NCBI GenBank assembly: GCA_965153355.1
Contig: OZ231126.1
Location: 77,376,001 to 77,440,000 of the forward strand
Length of the DNA stretch: 64,000 bases
Source of the DNA: Flaccisagitta enflata
Lineage: Eukaryota; Chaetognatha; Sagittoidea; Aphragmophora
Direction of reading: 5' to 3'
Shown: positions 24,517 to 41,144 of the stretch, one piece after another
How positions within the stretch are numbered: the first letter of the stretch is position 1
How the letters are laid out: each line of letters begins with the position of its first letter
Made by a program: the position numbers and the translations under genes
The notes under the pieces: generated by a model
The model's input: the letters and a program-made list of their open reading frames with translations, nothing else
Told to the model about the DNA's origin: nothing
Database searches by the model: none

Positions 24517-26030
24517 GCATCGACTGTCAGGTCGAACAAGGCGCCATTAGGGATCAGGTAGCGTTGATGGGCTGATTAGTCTATAGTGTGTTGACTGTCA
24601 GGCCGAACAAGGCGTCATTAGAGATCAGGTAGCGTTGATGGGCTGATTAGTCTAAAGTGTGTTGACTGTCAGGTCGAATAAGGCGTCATTAGAGATCAGG
24701 TAGCATTGATGGGCTGATTAGTCTATAGTGTGTTGACTGTCAGGCCGAACAAGGCGTCATTAGAGATCAGGTAGTGTTGATGGGCTGATTAGTCTATAGT
24801 GTGTTGACTGTCAGGTCGAACAAGGCGTCATAAGAGATCAGGTAGTGTTGATGGGCTGATTAGTCTATAGTGTGTTGACTGTCAGGCCGAACAAGGCATC
24901 ATTAGAGATCAGGTAGTGTTGATGGGCTGATTAGTCTATAGTGTGTTGACTGTCAGGTCGAACAAGTTGTTGCTAGAGATCAGGTAGCGTTGATGGGCTG
25001 ATTAGTTTATAGTGTGTTGACTGTCAGGTTGAACAAGGCGTCGCTAGAGATCAGGTAGCGTTGATGGGCTGATTAGTCTAAAGTGTGTTGACTGTCAGGT
25101 CGAATAAGGCGTCATTAGAGATCAGGTAGCGTTGATGGGCTGATTAGTCTATAGTGTGTTGACTGTCAGGCCGAACAAAGCATCATTAGAGATCAGGTAG
25201 CGTTGATGGGCTGATTAGTCTACAATGTGTTGACTGTCAGGTCGAACAAGGCGTCATAAGAGATCAGGTAGCGTTGATGGGCTGATTAGTCTATAGTGTG
25301 TTGACTGTCAGGCCGAACAAGGCATCATTAGAGATCAGGTAGTGTTGATGGGCTGATTAGTCTATAGTGTGTTGACTGTCAGGTCGAACAAGGCATCATA
25401 AGAGATCAGGTAGTGTTGATGGGCTGATTAGTCTATAGTGTGTTGACTGTCAGGTCGAACAAGGCGTCATTAGAGATCAGGTAGTGTTGTTGGGCTGATA
25501 AGTCTAAAGTGTGTTGACTGTCAGGTCGAACAAGGCGTCATTAGAGATCAGGTAGTGTTGTTGGGCTGATTAGTCTATAGTGTGTTGACTGTCAGGTCGA
25601 ACAAGGCGTCATTAGAGATCAGGTAATGTTGTTGGGCTGATAAGTCTAAAGTGTGTTGACTGTCAGGTCGAACAAGGCGTCATTAGAGATCAGGTAGTGT
25701 TGATGGGCTGATTAGTCTATAGTGTGTTGACTGTCAGGTCGAACAAGGCGTCATTAGAGATCAGGTAGTGTTGTTGGGCTGATAAGTCTAAAGTGTGTTG
25801 ACTGTCAGGTCGAACAAGGCGTCATTAGGGATTAGGTAGTGTTGATGGGCTGATTAGTCATTGTTTTCACTGCCAGGCCGAACAAGGCGTCGCTAGAGAT
25901 CAGGTTGCGTTGTAGGGCTGATTATTCCATCATGTGTTGACTGCCAGGTCGAACAAGGCGTCATTAGGGATCAGGTAGTTTGGTGGTTGGATTGTTACTC
26001 CAGAGTGTCTGTAGACTGTAAGTTTGAGGC
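24516..26030. repeat. 71-bp satellite array, about 21 units
   Basis: Unit reads GTGTTGACTGTCAGGTCGAA, CAAGGCGTCATTAGAGATCA, GGTAGYGTTGATGGGCTGAT, TAGTCTATAGT (71 bp; consecutive GTGTTGACTG starts at 24588 and 24659). Central units differ by a few substitutions, and the last three (from about 25855) are much more diverged. Variants such as GGCGTCATTAG/GGCATCATTAG and GTTGATGGG/GTTGTTGGG alternate in blocks, pointing to higher-order expansion. Each unit contains two CAG|GT motifs. Confidence 0.95.
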
Positions 26031-27900
26031 CGAAAAAAGCGTTGAGAAGGATCAGAAAGTTGATCGTTGTTGCCGTTTGGCCGGTTGGTAGATTGTCAAT
26101 TAGAAGCTGGTGATTTATTTGGTCAGGCGGAAGCACACATTTAAGGACGTCATCAGCAATAAACAAACAGATTTAGTCATCATTGGGTCATCTCGCACAT
26201 TTAAATGAACAAACCCGGTCTTGTTTAGAATTTCAGAGCCATACTTGGTCTCATGTAAAATTATTTTTGTCATTTGCCCCAATATTCTTATACTTAAATT
26301 AGTCAAAAAACGCGTGATTTTTGCGTGATGTAGACAATTTGTCTGAAATTTCCGGTTTTCACCAGAAATTATGTTTTTCTATGGTTCAGGTCTTTTGCCC
26401 CCATGGAGTCCTAATAATAAATTTCGCAAAAATGACACCGATAGGTTGAATAAAATGAAGGAAACATCTTTTCATTCAATCTCTTACAAGTCTGTTTTTT
26501 TGCTCTTTGTCTTCCCACCTTATAAACCACGCTTTTGAACACCAATAAGCTACGCTGTCATGGCAGATTAACTCCCTTTTATGTTTCAAAACACACAAGT
26601 AAAAAGTATCAAAGAAATTGGGGCGATACGATGTTATGAAGTGTGACCAAAGTCGTTGGAAGCAAGTGGAAGAGTTTCTGGTTTTAAGACGTTTAATTGT
26701 CCCAACCTCTGTCCCACCCACTTGCTCGACCTTAGCTTTTAAAAATGCATGCCCAATTAAGCTTCAACTGTTTTCCTGCGATCTTTAGTGGTTCTTACAC
26801 TATGAAAAACGATATCATCTTTGAAACTTGATAAAATCAGCGGAAAATAAGGAAAAGTAGAATTTACAGAGTTTCTGGTTTTAAGACGCCAGCCAGAAAT
26901 TCCACACTTAGAAAAAAAATTGTTAAATTTCTGTAAAAAAAAGAGTTGTTCTGATACCACGTTAGTTAGGCGTTTCAGAAAATTTGGAATCGAATGAGCT
27001 ATACATTTTTGATCATTTTTTTTACACCCCCACCTCCCCACCCTACCTAGTTCGACCTGAGACTTAAAAATTTTTTTGCCAAATTACTCAAAAAAATGGA
27101 TTTTTTGGAAATTTGATATCCAAACGTTTCAGAAAATTTGCAATAATATGAGCCTATCTTTATTTTTGGCAAAAAAATTGCCCCCAGGGGTTCCCACCCC
27201 TGCCCTAGCCCACCCCCAGCCCATTAAGGGGTGCAAACCCGCAAAATGCACAGCCAGGGAGTTGGACTACCTGCTGAAACAAACAAAATGCAATATTGTC
27301 TTGTTTGAAAATTGACAATTTTTTCTTTTTCACTTCCCCCTGATAAAATAAATCACCAGCTGAGTGAAGTCATTCAAGATCAAGTTGTAGACGGTTCGGG
27401 TTGCACCCTTCTATTGTAATTGTGGATGAATTTAGATTGAGTTTCTTGCTTTGTTGTGAAGCCTAAAAAGGCGTCATAAAAGATGTAGTTGTTGGTGGTC
27501 GTAGATATTTGGCTGAAACGCGTTTGTTGAATGTTGGTAGACAACCTGAGCTATCATATAGCATCCGGGATTGAGAAAAACTGTTTGTATTAAGGAAAAG
27601 CTCCATTGAAACTGATGTCTTGTCATGATTCAAAACAAGAAGGATCGTAGATAAATATGAAACGAAAGTTAACCCAAAAGATCGTCGTCAATCAGCGTTA
27701 AGAACGTCGAAAATATGGTATTCGTCGTTCTCGCCCAAGTCCTACTGAAACAAAAGGCGTCTGAAAGTCTCAATCCTGGATTTTAGTTGATGATTGCCCA
27801 ACCTGTAAGGTTTATATACGTTCAATAGGCGAGGAACAAATCTAGTTACGCGTTAACATTTGTCGTAGATGTATAGCTGGTAGGCTTTTGTAGCATGTTT
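26031..27900. other. AT-rich stretch between the satellite and the RNA-binding gene
   Basis: No supportable exon. A diverged echo of the satellite unit (GAAGCCTAAAAAGGCGTCATAAAAGAT) is seen near 27460. Open frames on either strand have no domain and no splice context. Confidence 0.5.
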
Positions 27901-28045
27901 GTAGTTTGCTAGTAGGGACAAGTCGAGGAATGATGCTAGATACTCGTTATCATTTGTGGTTGCATGTTTGTAGTTTGCTAGTAGAATTAAGTCGAGGAAT
28001 GATGCAAGTTAGTAGTTACTCGTTATCATTCCTAACCACGGCTGA

Positions 28046-33961
<5,916 letters not shown>

Positions 33962-34419
33962 ACGTGACACTGTAGTTTGGTCTCTGGCGTGTCCGTGCCG
34001 TAGATGTGACGCTGTAGTTTGATCTCAAGCCATCAGCTCATAGTCCATGATCACTAATATGACCTCTAGCCATTAGCTCATCTTTCATATTATTGAACTG
34101 AAGCCCCATGGCCCTGTGCCCTGAAGTCCATAGCCTTAAGTCCAAAAGCCTTCCTCATCGTCATAAGCCCATCTCATCTTAGCTCATACTCCCGTCATTC
34201 GTTCCTTTTTCATTTTCCACACTTTCATTTTTAAGTATTTTTACTTTTGATACCATTTTTATCTATTTTTAGCCTAGTCTTTCCGACAAATTTTCTTACG
34301 TATTCTTACGTATCTCAGCATTTATTGTTCGTATTTGATATGTTTTTTTTCTGTCGTCGCGTTCATTTTGCTACTATTTTGCTACTATTTTGTATTTTCA
34401 ACTTCTCTTTAAAAAATTG

Positions 34420-34425
34420 AATAAA
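34420..34425 (+). promoter_or_regulatory. Polyadenylation signal AATAAA of the RNA-binding gene
   Basis: Canonical AATAAA 459 bp after the stop codon of the RNA-binding protein. A second AATAAA lies at 34775-34780. Either could end the 3' UTR. Confidence 0.55.
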
Positions 34426-34847
34426 AGGCTGGATAAAATGCCGAATTCTGTTTTGTCCTAATTTTTACGTCTTCTCAAAGATCAACTGATTAACCGTTTA
34501 AAAAAATCATGGATTGAAAAAATCTTGAATTTTCTGTTACTTTCTTAATTCAATGCTTTTTTAGCCTTAGTTTTTACGTTATATTGAGTTTAATTTACTA
34601 ATAGGTTTGTCGGTGTTGTATTGACATTTTCGTCATTTTGTCGTTGTCGTTTTGTTGTATCCATCAATGTGTGTTTCTCTTCAAAGTTAACTCTTACGCT
34701 TCTGCGCTGTAGTTAGTATTTGGTCGGATGCTCTCTGATTGTTGGTTTCATTTCATACTTGCAATTACACTTAAAATAAACTTGTTCTTTATCACGATCT
34801 CGCAATTTTTTTTGGAAGTTAGCGTCTCTAGATATTCCGGGCATTGA

Positions 34848-34912
34848 CTGCTCTGTGCACCGCTCTGTGCACTGCTCTGTGCACTAATCTGTGCACTGCT
34901 CTGTGCACTGTC
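34848..34912. repeat. Short minisatellite TGCTCTGTGCAC
   Basis: About five 12-bp units of (T)GCTCTGTGCACT with small variants. Confidence 0.85.
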
Positions 34913-35383
34913 TTCCGGCGTTGTTCATGTTAGTAACCACAGTTGAACCCCGCCATAACGGATAAAGCGACGGAATCAGAGAAAGAAAGGAGGAAATGGA
35001 GAAAGAAATTTCCTTAAGAAAGGCACAGAGAAAGATAGAAAGGAAGCAAGAAACGGGGAGAGAAAAAAGAGATACAAAAGAGATAGATAAAGGATGAAAA
35101 TAAAGTAAGAGAATGATAGTTATTCTAGAGAGAAGGTAGAAGTGTATGTGTGCGTGTGTGTATGTTACTATGTATACGCTATTTCATACTGCATTACTTT
35201 GTTTTGTTGTCGTTTGCAAAATGTACAAAACAATTCTAGCAGTTGTTTATGATACAACTTACAAACGAAATACATCAGGTTCTCTTGGGTTTCGTTTTTA
35301 AGGCTCCAACTGTTGGTTAAAGGCGAAATGCCGTTACTTTTATTTGATTCATTCAGTCGGAGTCAGATTCAGATGTGAGTGAA

Positions 35384-36064
35384 TGATGAAACGACAAAAC
35401 AGACCAACTCTCTCAAGCCCCAAAGAAAAGTATGTATGCAACGACGGTTGACTAGAGGGGCAATGCAAAGGCAGTAATATGGAAGAATGCACAACTTACC
35501 ACGCTTCCTAGAATGACAGCTCGTACTTCCTTGTCTTGTCCTTGGGCTCTGGACGTCTACAGATGACTCCGGGACATATAGAATGATAGGACAAACCCAC
35601 GAAATCTTGTCCTTAGGCGAAAGCGGCGCGATTGTCCTTCGATTGTCCTTGAATGCGCACTATGTTGTCCTTGAAGCCCGTACACAGGGCATCCACTGAT
35701 ACACTTGTATAAGCAGTTCTTGGCACTTATTATTTCTCTCTCTTTAAAGCCTCTTTGGGCATCAGATATCTCCACAAAAACAGGCCTGGAAAATGTCATA
35801 AAAAATCCAAGGAAAAATCACAAATATGAGACGACGTGTTCACTGTTCAAGAGCAGCAGCAAGACTGAATGTAAACAAACATTGCTTAAAAACGTTGGGT
35901 GTTTTAAAGAATGAAAAGACTAACAACAAAAGCGATACTAGCGCCCTCATGCGGAGCCTAACGGGGTAACGTTTCTGCGCAACTAATAATTCGACAAAAG
36001 AGCAATAAGCGAGCAAAAAACGAATATGGCGTCACGGGCTTTTCAGTTCGCTCGAGTTTCTTCA
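35384..36064 (-). repeat. 3' LTR of the retrotransposon
   Basis: 681 bp. On the plus strand it begins TGATGAAACGACAAAACAG and ends CTCGAGTTTCTTCA; in element sense, TGAAGAA...TTCATCA. It matches 48466-49148 apart from about 20 substitutions and small indels. The polypurine tract adjoins it. Confidence 0.92.
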
Positions 36065-36078
36065 CCCCTCCCCTACCC
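36065..36078 (-). other. Polypurine tract (PPT)
   Basis: In element sense GGGTAGGGGAGGGG immediately precedes the 3' LTR's TGAAGAA, the expected primer position for plus-strand DNA synthesis. It is also conserved in the truncated copy at 22914-22927. Confidence 0.85.
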
Positions 36079-36668
36079 ACAGGATCGAGGTCCTCCGAGG
36101 ATCGTTCGAGATAGAGAGAAAGTTAGTGTTTCTTGATTGGTCGAAATGAATGTTATTGTCCCGACGTGATTCGTTGTATTCTCAAAACCCGGATGTAATG
36201 GAACGATGATGACGTAGAGGTGGAATGAATGGTTGAATGACAGATTTGTATAGATTTATCGCCCAAAATGAAAGTCTGATTTCAGGTGTTGATTTAGCGT
36301 CTAACTTTCATTACTGACTAGCGTGAGCGTGGCAAGATATCGAACTAAGCTTAAATGGCCTGCCACGCGGAATTTTATTTATGCACTTTCGTGAAATGAA
36401 GGACTGATTGAGTGTTTTATCGGTCGATGGAAAGGAGATTGGCGCCGAGTATGGCGCGCCATGACATCCGTCGTTGCGTTAGTTAGTCGTAGTAGTACAA
36501 TCATCCGTCGAAATGAAATTAGAGTGGATCCAAAGTGAAGACTCGACGATAATTCACCGTCTGTGATGGAAAAGATGCCCATCCCTTCATTTCATGTTTC
36601 ATTCAAACATTAATCCTTACACTTAACACACTCACGCAATCAAAATTTCAAATTGAAACCTCAACACC

Positions 36669-36857
36669 TTAGCTATTTCTTTCAGAGCCCGTTCTCCAGC
36701 GAGGGATCAGCGTTGCAGAGTAGATCCTGCCCAAAACCCAGTGGGCATAGTAAACAGGATCTAGACTGGCCGCCCATGAAGATCGCTCTTCATGCCCTAT
36801 AATCTCCGGCACGTGTCTGGAACAATAAATACAAATCTGATTAAACATTTTCTCCAA
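36669..36857 (-). CDS. Small conserved ORF in the retrotransposon 3' region
   Basis: A 62-codon frame between the 955-aa ORF and the 3' LTR. The truncated copy keeps the same frame open over 71 codons (23488-23703), with only a few residue changes (e.g. HV to YE, R to Q), despite a 1-nt indel upstream of the Met. It contains CIYC and a Trp/Tyr-rich middle (AHWVLGRIYSATLIPRW). In element sense TTTATTGTTCCAG precedes the ACACGTGCC part, so it could be a 3' exon joined to an upstream donor. No known family recognised. The two copies are too similar overall to prove selection. Confidence 0.35.
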   Translation of the reverse strand: MEKMFNQICIYCSRHVPEIIGHEERSSWAASLDPVYYAHWVLGRIYSATLIPRWRTGSERNS

Positions 36858-37040
36858 ACATTTCCAAACTCAATGACAATCACTCAACCACTTCAATAAA
36901 TCAATCGTCATTCCATTCGCTTTAGTGTATGAGAATGCGGTTTTGAATTTTAAACGCATGATTTGATGTTTTGTTAGATATGGTTTAGATTAGCCTGTCT
37001 AAATACCGCCTTTATCAACTAGACAGCTAGATTTTGAAAT

Positions 37041-39908
37041 TTAGGCAATGTTAATCAAATGGAGCTCCGCCGCCGCGTGATGGATTCGGGAAGCATCAAT
37101 GTCGGCATCCACGAAGGTCGGACTGCACGAGCGAGCCGCGCAGTATTGGAGAGATCTCCTCTTCGCGATGAAGCACGGAACCACCGGCGTTTTCGCCGGC
37201 CCTTTGGTCGCGACGACTCGGATGGTCGGAATGTCGAAAAATCGACGAAATAAGCCGGATAGGACAACCGGGACGTGATTGACGATGGTGACGCCACGAA
37301 TGAAGTCGGTGAAGGGATGGCGCCATTCGGTATTGGCGGTCAGACAACGAAATAAGAACATTTTATCGTCGCCGGGAATAGAAAGAAGGAAGAAAGCCAG
37401 TTGGTCGGGATAGGAACGATTGTTAGTCAGTCGGTAAGCCACGTGAACGCTGGTCGGCTTAGATTGAGCTACCCTCTTCCATTCCTCCTCCTCCTCATGG
37501 ACCTCGATGATGGTCCAGCGCCGTTGGTGAGATTGGTCCATCTGTCGCCAACAGAGAAGATCATCTGGAAACGACATCGGCGACGGGTTAGTTGGGCCCA
37601 GAAGCTGCTGTATCGGCGGCCCTGCCCGGTGGTGGTCGTGGGTTGAGGCCAACGCAGTCTCCCTCAATTCCGCATCTCCTCCTACCACTGCATCCACCAG
37701 CCTCGCCAAATCGCGGGTACTCATCTCGCGTCGGGCAAACGCATTTCGCCACATGGTCATGGCTGACGAGAGTAGGTTTTGCCGGATATATGTTGGCAAC
37801 TGGACCTTGAAATGCAGGCAGACTCCCTTTATATGTTGGACCAATTTGTCAGTCGTCATTTTAAGCAGCAGCGACGACTCTAACTCTGGGGAATGCAGCC
37901 CACTCGATCTAAGGCATTGCTGCTTTTCCTTTGTGCCTTTTCCCAAGAGCTGAGACACTTCCATCACCAACTTCGCCGGGTCAACCTTGGATACTGCAAT
38001 GGCGTCGATGAGGCATGGAGTATTGCCAGAACCAAACATGATTGGCCCGCATTCCTCATAATTGATCATCTTTGCCCAAGTGGGGAACTCAAAGTTATTT
38101 AGCCCTATGCCGGCGGATTTCAAGAAACGGCGCTTCTCTGATAGGCTCCAAAATGGCGCTAATTCCGTCACCAAGCTTTTGTAGGCCACTCTTGAGCCTG
38201 AGCTCAATTTCCTGATGGTGCCCAATCTGCTCACATACTCTGGTAGATAGCCATGGGGGATCGTTCGGACCTTCTCAACCAGGACGCCCTTTTGATGGTC
38301 TTTGTCCATGAATTTGGCCTGCATAGCTAAATTTCTTGCAAAATCCCAAGGCACTTTTTGCAGATTGACTGGTTCCTCTTGGGCCCATACACATGTGGAT
38401 TCAGTGTTGGGACTGGATCTGTAGGCTATTTGAACCGTTTCAGAAACAACCATGGTGGTGACGGTTCTTTTCCTTCTTGGTGGCATAAACTCATCCTCTG
38501 AGACCACCTCGGCCTCATATTCTACAACAGGTCGTCTTACAACTGGCCCTGCCGTCGGTCCTGCCGGTGCCGGGATGTTAGGACCGGGGTCCTCCTCCAC
38601 CCCTGGGTCACCAGCCGGCTCGACGGACAACTCATTTTGGATCTCGACCTGTTCCAACGCTATCTCATTAGCTTGAGAGGCATTCTGCTCCTCCTCATCA
38701 TCTTCCTCCTCCTCCGCCGGAGACTCGTATACAACTGGACCATCGTTCTCCAAATCTCTGTCCCAATCGGACTTCTCCGAGTCTGATGATGATGATAAAC
38801 GCCTCGGTGGAGTGGCCTCTTTCGTGACCGTTCTGTCTGATGACGTCTGCTCGTCGAGTTTGGCCTCGGCCTCGATTGCTCTGTCTCTGGCCTCTAGTCG
38901 GATCAACGTCAAACGTTGGTCCCATTGTAGCTTCTTGTCAGGAAAGTTAAACAACACGTCCGCCACATCGAAATCGAGTTTTTCCCACTCGTCTCCCACC
39001 ACTTTGCACATCAGATAGGCGTCGTTGACAATGTACCTGCATTGGTTGAGAAGCCAAACTGGTAGCCACCAATGCGACAACTGGATGAGAGGGTTCTTGA
39101 ATGCGGTGCAACCTGGATACGCCTCCTCGATGATGGCCAACATTCCCGCGGTCCACTGCTCGTCTTTGCACCACGCTTTACGAAAGAATTCCTCGGCCTC
39201 GGCGTAGCGGATATCGAAGTGGTCGTCGTGGTGGAAGAAGAAAGAATTCCAAAGATTCTCGAAATCCCCGTACGCACCGACATTAATCCAACGAATGTGT
39301 GGATGGAGGATCAGACGTCGGACTGATAATGGTAGCTGTGGGATCCCATCAAACTCTTTGTCGACAAGATTCTTGAGATGGATGGCAAAAGCGTGTGTAC
39401 CGTCGGTGTCGTCCACGGCGGCAAATGAAATGCCCATGGCGCTGCCCGGCAAAATGCCATTTTCCCTCATCAAAATTTTTCTCATCCAAAACTCATGAAC
39501 TTTTCTTTCTGGGCTCAAATTTGACCAAGACTTTCGCATCTCTGTCTGTCGTTGCCTCCTTTCTTCCATTTCCTCCTTCGGCGTGCCCTTTTTGAGCAAG
39601 TATTGCTCATGCCATGACCATGTGTTGGGCATGTGGGAAGTGCCGCCTTTGCTGCGGTCGACGACGTAATCCTCGATGTCCATCGTCATCCAGTAGGTTG
39701 TCTCCTGCGCCTTGGCCTTTTCAGCCTTCGCATAGTGGTAGTTGGCCCACTTGTCGATGTCTTCAATTGTATCGACGATTCGCTTTTTGATCTCATCATT
39801 TGACGCGGGAATAGATAAATCTCTCTTCTGTTCTTTTCGCCGCTTTTCGAAAAAAGAGTTGGCCTTATCGCGAATAACTTGAGCAAACGTTCTCCTAGTT
39901 TTACCCAT
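37041..39908 (-). CDS. Retrotransposon accessory ORF, 955 aa, DEDDy exonuclease-like N-terminal region
   Basis: The last large ORF of the element, in the place where env would be. No signal peptide and no membrane segment, so it is not an envelope-like protein. Residues 1-60 are basic and helical. Residues about 70-310 can be read as an RNase D/WRN-type 3'-5' exonuclease fold: D77-I-E79 after a hydrophobic strand (motif I), a strand AFAIHL (173-178), a helix, VGAYGD with D215 (motif II), then QLSHW (276-280) and Y292-IVN-D296 (Y-x-x-x-D, motif III). An insertion of about 75 residues separates motif I from the next strands, which is unusual. Residues 340-480 are acidic and Pro-rich, hence disordered. 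Residues 500-760 are helical; the last 190 are alpha/beta with no family I recognise. Start: first Met of the frame. What is seen is motif spacing only; enzymatic activity is inference. Confidence 0.6.
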   Translation of the reverse strand: MGKTRRTFAQVIRDKANSFFEKRRKEQKRDLSIPASNDEIKKRIVDTIEDIDKWANYHYAKAEKAKAQETTYWMTMDIEDYVVDRSKGGTSHMPNTWSWHEQYLLKKGTPKEEMEERRQRQTEMRKSWSNLSPERKVHEFWMRKILMRENGILPGSAMGISFAAVDDTDGTHAFAIHLKNLVDKEFDGIPQLPLSVRRLILHPHIRWINVGAYGDFENLWNSFFFHHDDHFDIRYAEAEEFFRKAWCKDEQWTAGMLAIIEEAYPGCTAFKNPLIQLSHWWLPVWLLNQCRYIVNDAYLMCKVVGDEWEKLDFDVADVLFNFPDKKLQWDQRLTLIRLEARDRAIEAEAKLDEQTSSDRTVTKEATPPRRLSSSSDSEKSDWDRDLENDGPVVYESPAEEEEDDEEEQNASQANEIALEQVEIQNELSVEPAGDPGVEEDPGPNIPAPAGPTAGPVVRRPVVEYEAEVVSEDEFMPPRRKRTVTTMVVSETVQIAYRSSPNTESTCVWAQEEPVNLQKVPWDFARNLAMQAKFMDKDHQKGVLVEKVRTIPHGYLPEYVSRLGTIRKLSSGSRVAYKSLVTELAPFWSLSEKRRFLKSAGIGLNNFEFPTWAKMINYEECGPIMFGSGNTPCLIDAIAVSKVDPAKLVMEVSQLLGKGTKEKQQCLRSSGLHSPELESSLLLKMTTDKLVQHIKGVCLHFKVQLPTYIRQNLLSSAMTMWRNAFARREMSTRDLARLVDAVVGGDAELRETALASTHDHHRAGPPIQQLLGPTNPSPMSFPDDLLCWRQMDQSHQRRWTIIEVHEEEEEWKRVAQSKPTSVHVAYRLTNNRSYPDQLAFFLLSIPGDDKMFLFRCLTANTEWRHPFTDFIRGVTIVNHVPVVLSGLFRRFFDIPTIRVVATKGPAKTPVVPCFIAKRRSLQYCAARSCSPTFVDADIDASRIHHAAAELHLINIA

Positions 39909-40169
39909 TTTTGAAGCTTTTGATTTTATTGCCCTGCATAGATAATTGCTTTGATGTATGACTATCTGTTGTTCATCACTTTGTTTAGATAGATTTCATT
40001 TGTATATCGCAGATCAAATAAGTTTAAGTTAACCATCAGACTTACGCGAGATAAAGGAAATGGAAAACTCAAAACTGATGACGTCACAACCCTTCCTCCC
40101 TCCAATCCGGCCATCCAGTTCAGTTACCACTTTGCCTCCCCTTCCCCCGTAAGATGCGTCCTCGCGTCT

Positions 40170-40895
40170 TTAAAATCTGCGTTTAAAAAGAAAGCCGTTG
40201 ACGATGACGTTATCCTCGTCCGTTTCAAGCGATTTTAGCGTTGCCTCCACCAAAAGACGTTTTTCGCTTTCCAACAGAACGCCGTCGTCGTTGTATCGCT
40301 CCTTGATGAGTGGATGGCGCTCGTCGGATTTCACTTTCGCCTTCTTTTGCCATCTTTGGAAACGTGGTTTGGTTTGCAAGTGTGTATGGTCACTATCGAT
40401 TTGCACTACCGTTTTATTTACATGAAACACCGCTTTATTATGAAAACCGTTGCTGTCTAGCGACAAAGGGTCCGTTGAAGCGATTTTCTTTGCCCCTTTC
40501 AATTCTCTGATCATTTGCAAAAGTACGTTGAATTTTTGACTTACTAATTTTTCTGATAAATTTGGCTGTCTTAGAAATTCTTGTAAGTGCGTTTTCTTGT
40601 TCACGTCAATGTATTTCTCTTTAGTGGATATGTCGTACGCGCCTAAAGCCAAGACTGCAAAGTTCGCCTCTGCTGCTTCAAAACTTTCGTCGTAAATCAG
40701 CAAAAGCTGAATAAAGTCGTTAATAGAGGCTTTGTCTTTATGAATAAAAAGCGTTTTAGCGGGAAACTCAGATGGAACCAATGCCGTCTCGCAAATGATG
40801 ATCGTCTCAAAGTCGATTCTTTCTCCGGTAAATACAAACTCGGTAGGTAGTTTCCCTACTGGCATTCTGGTACAAAACAAGTCTGACATTAACAC
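40170..40895 (-). CDS. Retrotransposon accessory ORF, 241 codons, unknown function
   Basis: An intact frame between pol (ends 41144) and the 955-aa ORF (starts 39908), same strand. The first true ATG gives MSDLFCTRMP, two codons inside the open stretch given; upstream the frame stays open to about 40976, so the real start could be a spliced exon. The protein is mixed alpha/beta with a Lys/Arg-rich C-terminal third (KPRFQRWQKKAKVK) and no hydrophobic segment, zinc motif or known domain. The stop is two bases from a hairpin-like AGATGCGTCCTCGCGTCT at 40152-40169, resembling the end of the dispersed hairpin repeats. Likely expressed from a spliced mRNA, since pol lies upstream in the genomic RNA. 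Confidence 0.6.
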   Translation of the reverse strand: MLMSDLFCTRMPVGKLPTEFVFTGERIDFETIIICETALVPSEFPAKTLFIHKDKASINDFIQLLLIYDESFEAAEANFAVLALGAYDISTKEKYIDVNKKTHLQEFLRQPNLSEKLVSQKFNVLLQMIRELKGAKKIASTDPLSLDSNGFHNKAVFHVNKTVVQIDSDHTHLQTKPRFQRWQKKAKVKSDERHPLIKERYNDDGVLLESEKRLLVEATLKSLETDEDNVIVNGFLFKRRF

Positions 40896-41105
40896 TGAAT
40901 ATACCTCTAGAGAGTCGCTATGTCTCCGTCCATACCTTCGAATTAGTCGACTATTTTTAGTGGGTTCTCATGAGTTTTTTTTCTATAAGTTTTATTTATA
41001 TATTTTACATTTGGTGAATGATTGAGTGATTGACGCGTCATTGTGTGAATGATATTTACAATCAACTTACTCAAGTCGTGACAACGGAAATAGTATGATA
41101 GGTTT

Positions 41106-41143
<38 letters not shown>

Positions 41144-41144
<1 letters not shown>

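Noticed and set aside
24516-26030. Regularly spaced repeats considered as a CRISPR array
   Set aside because: The whole 71-bp unit is repeated with no unique spacers, and the genome is animal-like; it is a satellite.
36065-40895. Extra retrotransposon ORFs considered as env
   Set aside because: No signal peptide, no membrane-spanning segment, no furin-like site and no coiled-coil fusion region were seen in either ORF.
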